64,000 nt of DNA from positions 37,695 to 101,694 of the forward strand of contig CAXBJB010000011.1 of NCBI GenBank assembly GCA_963976055.1, given 5' to 3'. Made by a program: the position numbers and the translations under genes. The notes beneath the pieces are model-generated. The model had not been told where the DNA came from, did not search any database, and saw only the letters and a program-made list of their open reading frames with translations. The number at the start of each line of letters is the position of its first letter. Position 1 is the stretch's first letter. Positions 54,467 to 62,752 of the stretch are shown here, piece by piece. This stretch comes from UBA1479 sp963976055. GTDB lineage: Bacteria > Pseudomonadota > Alphaproteobacteria > Rhodospirillales > Casp-alpha2.

Positions 54467-55657
54467 ATGCTGAACCCGCGATACGACAGCCTGCCGGTCT
54501 ATCCCTTCGACCGCCTGCGCAATCTCCTGGACCCCCACGCCCCTGCGGCGGGACTGGATCCGATTTCCCTTGCCGTCGGCGATCCGACCTTCGATCCGCC
54601 GGCCGCCATCGCCGAGACCATGGCCGACAGGGCCGGCCTGTGGGGCCGCTATCCGCAAACCGACGGCAACCCGGATTTCCGCCGGGCCGTGGCCGGGTTC
54701 CTGGAACGGCGCTACGGCCTGGGGTCCGACCTGCTGGACCCCGAACGCCATGTCCTGCCCGTGGTCGGCACCCGCGAGGGCCTGGGCCTGGTCGCCAATC
54801 TGATGGTGCCGCCGCAAAAAGCCGGCCAGACCCCCCTGGTGGTCATGCCCAATCCCTGTTTCCACACCTACATGGCCGCCGCCGTGTTTTCCGGCGCGGA
54901 GAGCCGCCATCTGCCGGCCACCGCCGAGACCGGCTTCATGCCCGACCTGACCCAGATGACCGAGGCCGATTGGGCGCGCACGGCCCTGTTCTATCTGTGC
55001 TCGCCGGGCAACCCGCAGGGCGGGGTCGCGTCCATGAGCCTCTTGATGGACGCCATCATTCTGGCCCGCCGCCATGATTTCGTGCTGGTCGTCGACGAAT
55101 GCTACGCGGAAATCTACGACGCCTTTCCGCCGGCGGGCGCGCTGGAGGCCTCGGCCGGCCTCGACGGCCTGTTCACCAACGTGCTGGTGTTCCATTCCCT
55201 GTCCAAGCGGTCGTCGGCGCCCGGCATGCGGTCGGGCTTCGTCGCCGGCGACCCAGGGCTGATCAAGCGCTACCGCATGCTGCGCAACTATCTGGGCGCG
55301 CAGATGCCGCATCCCGCCCTCTATGCCTCGGCCCGCTTGTGGGCCGACGATTCGGACGCTTTTCGGTATCGCACCGCCTATCAGGGCCTGATCAACACGG
55401 CCGAGGAGATCCTTGGCGGGCGCTTCGGATTCCGCCGCCCGGCCGGCGGATTTTTCCTCTGGCTGGATGTCGGAAACGGTGAAGAAGCGGCCCTAACCCT
55501 CTGGAAAGACGCGGCAATAAGGGTCCTGCCCGGGGCCTATATGAGCACGCCGCTGCCCGGCGGCACGACCCCCGGCGACGCCCATATCCGGGTCGCCCTG
55601 GTGCATGACGCGAAAACCATAGAGACTGCCTTAAGACGTCTTGTTAAGGTCTTGTAA
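54467..55657 (+). CDS. dapC: DapC-like succinyldiaminopimelate aminotransferase
   Basis: A 396-residue fold-type I aminotransferase. Visible are the N-terminal LPVYPFDRLRNLLD and ISLAVGDPTFDPP, SPGNPQGGVA (substrate loop), VVDECYAEIYD (PLP Asp/Tyr) and the Schiff-base lysine in HSLSKRSSAPGMRSGF. The whole is typical of DapC, which transaminates N-succinyl-2-amino-6-ketopimelate in lysine and peptidoglycan synthesis. It is followed at 24 bp by ftsK. Other class I aminotransferases remain possible. Confidence 0.85.
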   Translation: MLNPRYDSLPVYPFDRLRNLLDPHAPAAGLDPISLAVGDPTFDPPAAIAETMADRAGLWGRYPQTDGNPDFRRAVAGFLERRYGLGSDLLDPERHVLPVVGTREGLGLVANLMVPPQKAGQTPLVVMPNPCFHTYMAAAVFSGAESRHLPATAETGFMPDLTQMTEADWARTALFYLCSPGNPQGGVASMSLLMDAIILARRHDFVLVVDECYAEIYDAFPPAGALEASAGLDGLFTNVLVFHSLSKRSSAPGMRSGFVAGDPGLIKRYRMLRNYLGAQMPHPALYASARLWADDSDAFRYRTAYQGLINTAEEILGGRFGFRRPAGGFFLWLDVGNGEEAALTLWKDAAIRVLPGAYMSTPLPGGTTPGDAHIRVALVHDAKTIETALRRLVKVL

Positions 55658-55681
55658 ACCTTAATAACCTAGAAGGCGCGT

Positions 55682-58108
55682 ATGGCAGCGTCACAGCAAA
55701 CCTCCGGCCTGGTCAACCTGTTCCCGCAAGGGACCGGGGCGTTCGTGCGCCGCCGCCTGGCCGAGGTCGCCGGCATCGCCCTGATCGCCGCCGGCGCGGC
55801 CGCGGGGGTCGCGCTGTTCACCTTTCATGCCGGCGATCCGTCGCTCAACACGGCGACGGGGGCCGCGGTCCAGAACATGTTGGGCCGCCCCGGCGCCGTC
55901 ACCGCCGACCTGGGCTTGCAGGTCTTCGGCGTGATCGCCGCGCTGTTGCCGCTGGTCGCCCTGGCCTGGGGGTGGAGCCTGCTGCGTCAGCGCGCGCTTT
56001 CGGGCTTGGCGCTGCGTCTGCTGTTTCTTCTCATCGCCCTGGTCACCCTGACCCTGGCCATGGCGCCGCTCGACCGGCCCGACACCTGGCCGCTCGCCAC
56101 GGGGCTCGGCGGGATCGTCGGCGGCTTCGCCTTCGACGGCCTGGCCCGGCTGCTTGCCCAGGTGCCCGTCGCCCTGCCCAGCAAATGGCTGGGCAGCGCC
56201 GCCGCCGTCACCGGCACCCTCGCCTTCGTCTGCGCCCTCGGGTTTTCCCGACGCGACTGGCTGACCGGCCTCGGCACCCTGGCCGGCGCCGTCCTGGGTA
56301 CCCTGTCGGTAGTGCGCGCCGCCGGGGCCTGGACCGCCGACACGGTCCACCGCGTGCGCAGCGCCGACCCCCTCGACCTCGACGGCCCGATCGCCGCCGA
56401 CGTTCTGGACGACGAGGACACGGCAATCGCCGCCCCCGCGCGCCGCGAACGCGCCGCCGTCGACAGCGATTCCACGCCGGACAAGAAGGGCCTGATCGCC
56501 CGCGCCCGCGAGCGCAAGGCCGCCAAATCGAAAAAGGCGCTGATCGCGCCGCCCGCCGCCAAGCCCAAGGAATCCAAGACCGCCAACCGCCAACGCTCGC
56601 TCGACCTGGGCGGCGACGGCACCTACCGGGCGCCGACGTTGGACCTGCTGGGCGGCCCCGACGTGATCCAGGGCCCGGCCCACGACCCCGACAAGTTGGC
56701 CCAGAACGCGCAGTATCTGGCCTCGGTGCTCGAGGATTTCGGCGTCAAGGGCGAGATCGTCAAGGTCCGCCCCGGCCCCGTGGTCACCTTGTACGAGCTG
56801 GAACCGGCGCCGGGCACCAAGACGTCGCGCGTGGTCGGCCTGTCCGACGACATCGCGCGCTCCATGTCGGCGATCAGCGTGCGCATCGCCGTGGTCCCGG
56901 GGCGCAGCGTGATCGGCATCGAGCTGCCCAACGCGGACCGGGAATCGGTCTACCTGCGCGAGCTTCTGGCCTCCCAGACCTTCGAGCGGACCAAGGCCAA
57001 GTTGCCCCTGACATTGGGCAAGGACATCGGCGGCGGGCCGATCATCGCCGACCTGGCGACCATGCCGCACCTTCTGATCGCGGGCACCACCGGGTCAGGC
57101 AAATCCGTCGGCATGAACGCCATGGTGCTGTCGCTGCTCTATCGCCTCAGCCCCGAACAATGCCGCTTCATCATGATCGACCCCAAGATGCTGGAACTGT
57201 CGGTCTACGAAGGCATTCCGCACCTGCTGACGCCGGTCGTTACGGACCCGAAAAAAGCGGTCGTCGCCCTGAAATGGACCGTGCGCGAGATGGAGGAGCG
57301 CTACCGCGCCATGTCGCAGTTGGGCGTGCGCAACATCGAGGGCTATAACGCCCGGCTCAAAGAGGCCAAGAAAAAGGGCGAGGTGCTGTCGCGCCGGGTG
57401 CAGACCGGGTTCGACGCCGAGGGCCGGCCCGTGTTCGAGGACCAGGCGCTGGGCACCGAGCCCCTGCCCTTCATCGTCGTCGTGGTCGACGAAATGGCCG
57501 ACCTCATGCTGGTCGCCGGCAAGGACGTCGAGGCCTCGATCCAGCGCCTGGCGCAGATGGCGCGGGCCGCCGGCATCCACATCATGATGGCGACCCAGCG
57601 CCCGTCGGTCGACGTCATCACCGGCACCATCAAGGCCAACTTCCCAACCCGCATTTCCTTCCAGGTGACGTCGAAGATCGACAGCCGCACCATCCTGGGC
57701 GAACAGGGGGCGGAACAGCTTTTGGGCCGTGGCGACATGCTGTACATGGCCGGCGGCGGGCGCATCACCCGCGTGCACGGACCGTTCGTGTCCGACGAGG
57801 AGGTCGAACAGGTCGTCAGCCACCTGAAAACCCAGGGCACCCCCGAATACATCGAGGACGTCACCCGCGACGACGAGAACAGCACCTTCGGCGACAGCGG
57901 CGGCGGCAACGATTCCGGCGATGCGCTGTACGATCAGGCGGTCGCCCTCGTGGCCCGCGAAGGCAAGGCGTCGACCAGCTTCGTGCAGCGCCACCTGCAG
58001 ATCGGCTACAACCGCGCGGCCCGCCTGATCGAACGGATGGAGGAACAGGGCGTCGTCAGCCCCGCCGACCGCGTCGGCCGCCGCGAGGTTCTGGTGGGGA
58101 ATCATTAA
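55682..58108 (+). CDS. ftsK: DNA translocase FtsK
   Basis: An 808-residue protein of the short FtsK/SpoIIIE type: four N-terminal membrane spans (about residues 20-190), a linker rich in charged and Ala residues (about 220-310), and the RecA-like motor with Walker A AGTTGSGKSVGMNAM (about residue 465) and Walker B VVVDEMADLM. The C-terminal winged-helix gamma domain (AVALVAREGKASTSFVQRHLQIGYNRAA) recognises KOPS sequences. It pumps chromosome dimers through the septum for XerCD resolution. Confidence 0.96.
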   Translation: MAASQQTSGLVNLFPQGTGAFVRRRLAEVAGIALIAAGAAAGVALFTFHAGDPSLNTATGAAVQNMLGRPGAVTADLGLQVFGVIAALLPLVALAWGWSLLRQRALSGLALRLLFLLIALVTLTLAMAPLDRPDTWPLATGLGGIVGGFAFDGLARLLAQVPVALPSKWLGSAAAVTGTLAFVCALGFSRRDWLTGLGTLAGAVLGTLSVVRAAGAWTADTVHRVRSADPLDLDGPIAADVLDDEDTAIAAPARRERAAVDSDSTPDKKGLIARARERKAAKSKKALIAPPAAKPKESKTANRQRSLDLGGDGTYRAPTLDLLGGPDVIQGPAHDPDKLAQNAQYLASVLEDFGVKGEIVKVRPGPVVTLYELEPAPGTKTSRVVGLSDDIARSMSAISVRIAVVPGRSVIGIELPNADRESVYLRELLASQTFERTKAKLPLTLGKDIGGGPIIADLATMPHLLIAGTTGSGKSVGMNAMVLSLLYRLSPEQCRFIMIDPKMLELSVYEGIPHLLTPVVTDPKKAVVALKWTVREMEERYRAMSQLGVRNIEGYNARLKEAKKKGEVLSRRVQTGFDAEGRPVFEDQALGTEPLPFIVVVVDEMADLMLVAGKDVEASIQRLAQMARAAGIHIMMATQRPSVDVITGTIKANFPTRISFQVTSKIDSRTILGEQGAEQLLGRGDMLYMAGGGRITRVHGPFVSDEEVEQVVSHLKTQGTPEYIEDVTRDDENSTFGDSGGGNDSGDALYDQAVALVAREGKASTSFVQRHLQIGYNRAARLIERMEEQGVVSPADRVGRREVLVGNH

Positions 58109-58159
58109 ACCGTCGTCATGGCGCTTTACCCGGCCCGTTCCCCAGCCTACATAACCCCC

Positions 58160-58819
58160 ATGATCATCCGTCTCACCCCTGCCGTGCTGGCGGCGGCGCT
58201 CGCCCTGGTTCTCTGCCTGGCCCCCGGCTCCGCCGGGGCGGTCGAGGGCGACCCCCGCGAGATCACCCTGAGCGCCCAACAGCAAAGCCTGGTGCGCCGG
58301 GTCGAGACCTATCTGAACGGCATCACCACCCTGCAATCCACGTTTTTTCAGCAGGCTTCGACCAACGAGTTCGCGGAAGGCCAGATCTTCCTGTCCCGCC
58401 CGGGCAAGATGCGCATCGAGTACAAGGCGCCCAATCCGATCCTCATCGTCGCCACCGGCGAGTTCCTCAGTTACATCGACAAGGAACTGAAGAACGTCAC
58501 CCATATCCCCGTCGAGGACACGCCCGCGGCCTTCCTGCTGAACGGCAACATCCGCTTCGATGCCAAGCGCGTCGCCTTTTACGAAGCGGCGGAGGAGGAC
58601 GGCGCCGTGTTCCTGACCGTGGGCGAGCGCGCCGACCCCTTCGCCGGGCGGCTGACCCTGATCTTCCGCACCAATCCGATGAGCTTGCGCAAGTGGACCG
58701 TGGTCGATGCCCAGGGCACGATCACCGACATCGTGCTGACCGACCCCTTCTACGGCGGCCAGATCGACCCCAAGCTGTTCACGGTGCCCGAGTTCGAGCG
58801 GACCCGCAGCGGCGATTAG
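58160..58819 (+). CDS. lolA: Outer-membrane lipoprotein carrier protein LolA family
   Basis: A 219-residue periplasmic protein from ATG 58160 with signal peptide (LAAALALVLCLAPGSAGA). The mature part has the LolA pattern: RVETYLNGITTLQSTFFQ, GQIFLSRPGKMRIEY and LTDPFYGGQID near the C-terminus. LolA shuttles lipoproteins between LolCDE and the outer membrane. The gene lies 51 bp after ftsK, as in many proteobacteria, and is followed by a 472-bp intergenic region. Confidence 0.92.
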   Translation: MIIRLTPAVLAAALALVLCLAPGSAGAVEGDPREITLSAQQQSLVRRVETYLNGITTLQSTFFQQASTNEFAEGQIFLSRPGKMRIEYKAPNPILIVATGEFLSYIDKELKNVTHIPVEDTPAAFLLNGNIRFDAKRVAFYEAAEEDGAVFLTVGERADPFAGRLTLIFRTNPMSLRKWTVVDAQGTITDIVLTDPFYGGQIDPKLFTVPEFERTRSGD

Positions 58820-58986
58820 CAAGGGTCCGCGCCAGATATGCGTAAAATGCATGTCTGGTGGCAAAAATTGATCCTGGTGCGGCCCGCGAATCGATCCCAT
58901 ATGGAATTACATAGCGCGGCCAATAATGCCGCGCCGCCGGGCGGCGCGCCCCCCTCGCCAGCCCGGCTGCTCCCTAAGATGGAGTT

Positions 58987-59025
58987 GAAGCGCCCGGCCC
59001 CTCCCCCGCCGGGCGCTTCTTTTTT
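58987..59025 (+). terminator. Rho-independent terminator after lolA
   Basis: A perfect 12-bp stem (GAAGCGCCCGGC at 58987-58998, GCCGGGCGCTTC at 59008-59019) with a 9-nt loop is followed by six T. It lies 167 bp after the lolA stop and would end the ftsK-lolA transcript. Confidence 0.9.
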
Positions 59026-59223
59026 GCGCATACCGTGAATGGGGAGGGGCCGTCTTTAATTTACAAAAGCAAATCCCCAAGGGATTTGCGGCCCTCCCCC
59101 GCCGGGCGCTTCCTTTTTTGGCCGGACCGGTGGGAGGGAGGGTTGTCTTTTGACGCAAATCGTCGTCGGGAACCTTCGGTCCCCTCGGGATTTGCGATCC
59201 CCCGCCGGGCGCTTCTTTTTTTG
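59001..59223 (+). repeat. Imperfect tandem repeats of a terminator 3' arm (three copies)
   Basis: The segment CCCCCGCCGGGCGCTTC followed by a T-run occurs three times, with the GCCGGGCGCTTC core at 59008, 59101 and 59204 (spacing 93 and 103 bp). Copies two and three lack the left arm and instead follow a hairpin with arms GCAAATC and GATTTGC (59069-59089 and about 59154-59194), each joined to the core through GGGATTTGCG. The layout indicates duplicated units of about 95-105 bp. Confidence 0.75.
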
Positions 59224-59291
59224 TGCTCCGGGCATTTGACGCCATGGGCCGCGCCGCTTGTTCCCCCGCCCGATCCCCGCTAACAGAGGTC

Positions 59292-60116
59292 ATGCCCTTC
59301 ACCGTCGCCACCTGGAACGTGAATTCCGTGCGCAAGCGCCTGGACCAGGTCGCGCGCCTGGCCGCCGACACGGCGATCGACGTGCTCTGCCTGCAGGAAA
59401 CCAAGGTGGTCAACGACCTGTTTCCGGTCGAAGCGATCGCCGACATGGGCTTTCCCCATCAGGCCATCGCCGGCATGAAGGGCTATAACGGCGTCGCCAT
59501 CCTGTCGCGCCGACCCTTGAGCGACGTCGGCATCGAACCCTGGCTGGGCCGCGACGACTGCCGCCATATCCATGCCAAGGTCGAGACCGGCGTCGGGCCG
59601 GTCGAGGTCCACAGCCTGTACGTGCCCGCCGGCGGCGACGACCCGGACCCCGAGGCCAATCCCAAGTTCGCGCACAAGCTGGCGTTCCTCGACGCGCTCG
59701 CCCCCTTTCTCGCCGACCGGGCGGCGGACGGCCTGCCCGTGGTGCTAACCGGCGATCTCAACGTCGCCCCCTTGGAAACGGACGTGTGGTCGCACCAGCG
59801 GCTGAAACGGGTGATCACCCACACGCCGGTGGAGCGCGATAAACTGAAGGACATGTTGGCCGATGGCGGCTGGACCGACGCATTGCGCCGGTTCGTGCCG
59901 CCGGACGAAAAAATCTTTACCTGGTGGAGTTATCGGGCTGCCGCCAATCCTGGTAATTCCGGGCGCGCCGCCGACCGGGGCCGCCGCCTCGACCATATCT
60001 GGGTCAACGCGGCCCTGGCCCCGGCGCTGAGCTTCGCCGCCGTTCACGACGCGGCCCGCGACTGGCCGGAGCCGTCGGACCACGCCCCCGTGCGCGCGGT
60101 GTTCGAAATTCCCTGA
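59292..60116 (+). CDS. xthA: Exodeoxyribonuclease III (AP endonuclease)
   Basis: A 274-residue protein from ATG 59292 (AGAGG just upstream). Xth/APE1 family motifs are all present: VATWNVNSVRKRL, LCLQETK (metal Glu), HSLYVPAGGDD, LTGDLNVAP, RLDHIWV and SDHAPVRAVF (catalytic His). It repairs abasic sites and removes 3' blocking groups. The gene stands alone between repeat-rich and kinase regions. Confidence 0.95.
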   Translation: MPFTVATWNVNSVRKRLDQVARLAADTAIDVLCLQETKVVNDLFPVEAIADMGFPHQAIAGMKGYNGVAILSRRPLSDVGIEPWLGRDDCRHIHAKVETGVGPVEVHSLYVPAGGDDPDPEANPKFAHKLAFLDALAPFLADRAADGLPVVLTGDLNVAPLETDVWSHQRLKRVITHTPVERDKLKDMLADGGWTDALRRFVPPDEKIFTWWSYRAAANPGNSGRAADRGRRLDHIWVNAALAPALSFAAVHDAARDWPEPSDHAPVRAVFEIP

Positions 60117-60283
60117 CCGGCGCCGTATCCGCCCGATCCTCACGAGACTCTGGACAGGGGGGCTTGTCCTGCCTTTAATCATTCACGGGTGAAAACCCGA
60201 CCCGCCACCGGGGGGCAGCGGGAAATGGCATCGGGCCGGGCAGCGTCGCCAAGGGCCCGGGGGCCCTGTCTCTGGAGGCGACG

Positions 60284-61318
60284 CTGCTGACCCCTGCCCG
60301 CATAACCATCATCTACATCCTGTTCGGATCCTTGTGGATCCTGTTTTCCGACGCCACCCTGCATGCCCTGGTCAACGACCCGGAAGTGGAAACCCGCCTG
60401 CAGACGGTGAAGGGTTGGTTCTATGTGCTGGTGACCGGGGCGCTGGTGTTCTGGCTGACCCGCGTCCTGTCCGCATCGCTGGACACGGAAAACCGGGAAC
60501 GCCGGCGGGCCGAGGCCGAATTACGGGAAGCCCTGGAAGGGGCCGAGCAGGCAAACCAGGCGAAAACCGAGTTCCTGGCGACCATGAGCCACGAATTCCG
60601 CACGCCCCTGAACGCCATCCTCGGGTTTTCCGATATCCTGCGGGCCCAGTATCTGGGCCCGCTGGGCGCGCCCAAGTACGCGGAATACATCGACGACATC
60701 CATCAAAGCGGCGCCATCATGCTGGCCCTGGTCAACGATATCCTGGACATCGCCGAGATCGAGGCCGGCAAGCGGCCGATCCACCGCGCCGAAATCGCCC
60801 TGAAACCGTTGGCCGATATCTGCCTGAAATCGTTCCGGCCGCAGGCGGAAGAAAAAAGCATCACGCTCGCCCTCGACATCGCCGACGACGCCTTGCCGCT
60901 TTACGCCGATCAGGTCTGCGCCATCCAGATCATGTCCAACCTGGTGGCCAACGCCATCAAGTACACGGGGCGGGGCGGAACGGTCGCGCTGGCCGCGGCA
61001 CCGGCGCCCGGCGGCGGCACGGCCCTGACCGTGCGCGACAACGGCATCGGCATCCCCCCGGAAAAGCTGCCGACGATCGCCGAGCCGTTTTCCCAGGTCA
61101 TCGCCAACCCCCATCTCGCGCGTGACGGCAAGGGCCTGGGCCTGGCCATCGTCAAGTCCCTGATCGACGCCCATGGCGGCGGCCTCGACATCGACAGCGT
61201 CCTGGGTGAAGGCACGACCGTGACCGTGCGCTTCCCGCCGCCCCCGGAGCCGCCGGAAAACGAGTCCTTGGTCGCCGCCCCGATCTCTGGGATGATCGCC
61301 GATGGTGGGGCCTGTTAA
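60284..61318 (+). CDS. Membrane sensor histidine kinase (probable CTG start)
   Basis: A 344-residue HisKA-type kinase. Two N-terminal membrane spans (ITIIYILFGSLWILFSD and FYVLVTGALVFWLTRVL) are followed by a short coiled coil, the H-box MSHEFRTPLNAILGFSD, N-box NLVANAIKYT, G1 DNGIGIP and G2 GKGLGLAIVK. A TTG at 60332 would cut the first span in half; no ATG, GTG or TTG exists upstream before the stop at 60176. CTG 60284 has GGAGG at 60274-60278 with 5-nt spacing. The convergent response regulator at 61881 is a possible partner. Confidence 0.9.
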   Translation: MLTPARITIIYILFGSLWILFSDATLHALVNDPEVETRLQTVKGWFYVLVTGALVFWLTRVLSASLDTENRERRRAEAELREALEGAEQANQAKTEFLATMSHEFRTPLNAILGFSDILRAQYLGPLGAPKYAEYIDDIHQSGAIMLALVNDILDIAEIEAGKRPIHRAEIALKPLADICLKSFRPQAEEKSITLALDIADDALPLYADQVCAIQIMSNLVANAIKYTGRGGTVALAAAPAPGGGTALTVRDNGIGIPPEKLPTIAEPFSQVIANPHLARDGKGLGLAIVKSLIDAHGGGLDIDSVLGEGTTVTVRFPPPPEPPENESLVAAPISGMIADGGAC

Positions 61319-61335
61319 CCGGCGAAGGCAGGGAC

Positions 61336-61863
61336 ATGGCTCAGGATTTTACAAGCCGCGAAGTGCCGATCAGCGACGTGCGGGAGACGGGCTGCGGCCT
61401 GGTTCACCGCTACTGGGACGGCCGGCGCGGGGCCCGCTTCGCACCGGCCTGGGGCGACTTCCGCCTGATCGACCTGGCGGGCCATATCATTCCCTACATG
61501 CGCGTCGCCGACGTCATCGACGGCGGCCGCGACTTCAAATATCGGTTCTGGGGCACGGGTCTGGGCGCGGTGCACGCCCTCGACCGCACGGGCGTGCGTC
61601 TGTCCGAGGTCGACAGCCCGCGCACCCTGACGGCGCTTGAAGAATTTCAGCGCGTCGTGTCGCAAAAGACCTGCCTTGCCCTTGTCTATCGGGCCCAGGG
61701 CGGCCTGGATCGGCGCAGCCTGCACGCGCCCAGCATTCGTCTGCCCCTGTCGTCTGACGGCGAAACCGTGGACAAGATCGTGTGTTACACGGATTTCGAC
61801 ATCGATGCCCACGAGTGGCGCCGGTTCTTCGAGGAACGCGCCGATGTCACCCAGGACCGCTAG
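61336..61863 (+). CDS. PAS_5-like (PAS domain) protein
   Basis: A 175-residue single-domain protein. The central part, RYWDGRRGARFAPAWGDF and the following RLIDLAGHIIPYMRVADV, has the layout of the alphaproteobacterial PAS_5 family, and FKYRFWGTGLGAVHALDRTGVRLSEV continues the PAS-like fold (given in short pieces here). These proteins are presumed sensors; the ligand is unknown. It starts 17 bp after the kinase gene, so it may be co-transcribed and work with it. Confidence 0.8.
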   Translation: MAQDFTSREVPISDVRETGCGLVHRYWDGRRGARFAPAWGDFRLIDLAGHIIPYMRVADVIDGGRDFKYRFWGTGLGAVHALDRTGVRLSEVDSPRTLTALEEFQRVVSQKTCLALVYRAQGGLDRRSLHAPSIRLPLSSDGETVDKIVCYTDFDIDAHEWRRFFEERADVTQDR

Positions 61864-61880
61864 GCTTCGATTTGTTCCGG

Positions 61881-62570
61881 TTATGGAACGAGCCGGTAGC
61901 CCCCCGGCTCGGTGACCAGAAGGCGGGCGTTCGACGGATCGCTTTCGATCTTCTGACGCAGACGGTAAACGTGGGTTTCCAAGGTGTGGGTGGTGACCCC
62001 GGCGTTATAGCCCCAGACCTCGCCAAGCAGGATATCCCGGCCCACGACCTTGTCGCCGGCGCGGTAGAGGTATTTCAGAATCGCCGTTTCCTTGTCGGTC
62101 AGGCGCACCTTCTTGTCCGTGGCCGTCTCCACCAGCATTTTGTTCGCGGGCTGGAACGAATACTGTCCGATCGCGAACACGGCGTCGTCCGACCGTTCGT
62201 GTTGGCGGATATGGGCGCGCAGGCGGGCCAGCAAAACCCCCAGCCGGAACGGCTTGGTAACGTAATCGTTGGCGCCGGCGTCGAGGCCCAGGATGGTGTC
62301 GGCGTCCGTGTCGGCGCCGGTCAGCATGATGATCGGCGACGTCACGCCGTTGCGCCGCATCAGGCGGCAGACCTCGCGGCCGTCCATGTCGGGCAGCCCG
62401 ACATCGAGGATGATGACGTCGAAACGGTCTTCCTTGGCGGTTTTCAACGCCTCGGCCCCGCTGGTGCAGGTCACGCTTTTGAATTCCTCGTGAAGCTGCA
62501 ATTGTTCGCACAGCGTTTCCAGGAACTCGCTGTCGTCATCGACGATCAGGATTTGCTTGCCGTTGGTCAT
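61881..62570 (-). CDS. OmpR/PhoB-family response regulator
   Basis: A 229-residue two-domain regulator. The receiver has the acidic pair IVDDDSEF, phospho-Asp in VIILDVGLPDMDG, Thr in MLTGAD and Lys in VTKPF. The C-terminal winged helix has KVRLTDKETAILKYL and THTLETHVYRLRQKIE. It binds DNA when phosphorylated; its targets are unknown. The gene converges on the PAS protein with a 17-bp gap; the nearest kinase is at 60284, but pairing is unproven. Confidence 0.94.
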   Translation of the reverse strand: MTNGKQILIVDDDSEFLETLCEQLQLHEEFKSVTCTSGAEALKTAKEDRFDVIILDVGLPDMDGREVCRLMRRNGVTSPIIMLTGADTDADTILGLDAGANDYVTKPFRLGVLLARLRAHIRQHERSDDAVFAIGQYSFQPANKMLVETATDKKVRLTDKETAILKYLYRAGDKVVGRDILLGEVWGYNAGVTTHTLETHVYRLRQKIESDPSNARLLVTEPGGYRLVP

Positions 62571-62752
62571 GACGGTGATCGATCCCCCCTTGAAATTCGG
62601 GAATTTCCGGCGATTTTCCGGGCCCGCGTCATCCGGTCAATGACAAGGAACGGAAAATTCACCATATTGGGTCCACAATATTGTGCGCCTGAGTGCCCGG
62701 CAACCGCGGCGTAATTATGGCACGATCTCATGTAACGACGGCCGCTTAAGAC

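Larger units (their letters stand above)
58820..59291. other. 472-bp intergenic region with repeated terminator-like units
   Basis: No gene is supported here. The region holds a GC palindrome at 58931-58947, one complete terminator at 58987-59025, and two more copies of its 3' half, each preceded by a GCAAATC/GATTTGC hairpin. The stretch just before 58931 has no recognised element. Confidence 0.7.

Noticed and set aside
62571..62752. FMN riboswitch before ribA
   Set aside because: The conserved RFN segments were not found; the region only shows small AT-containing inverted repeats.
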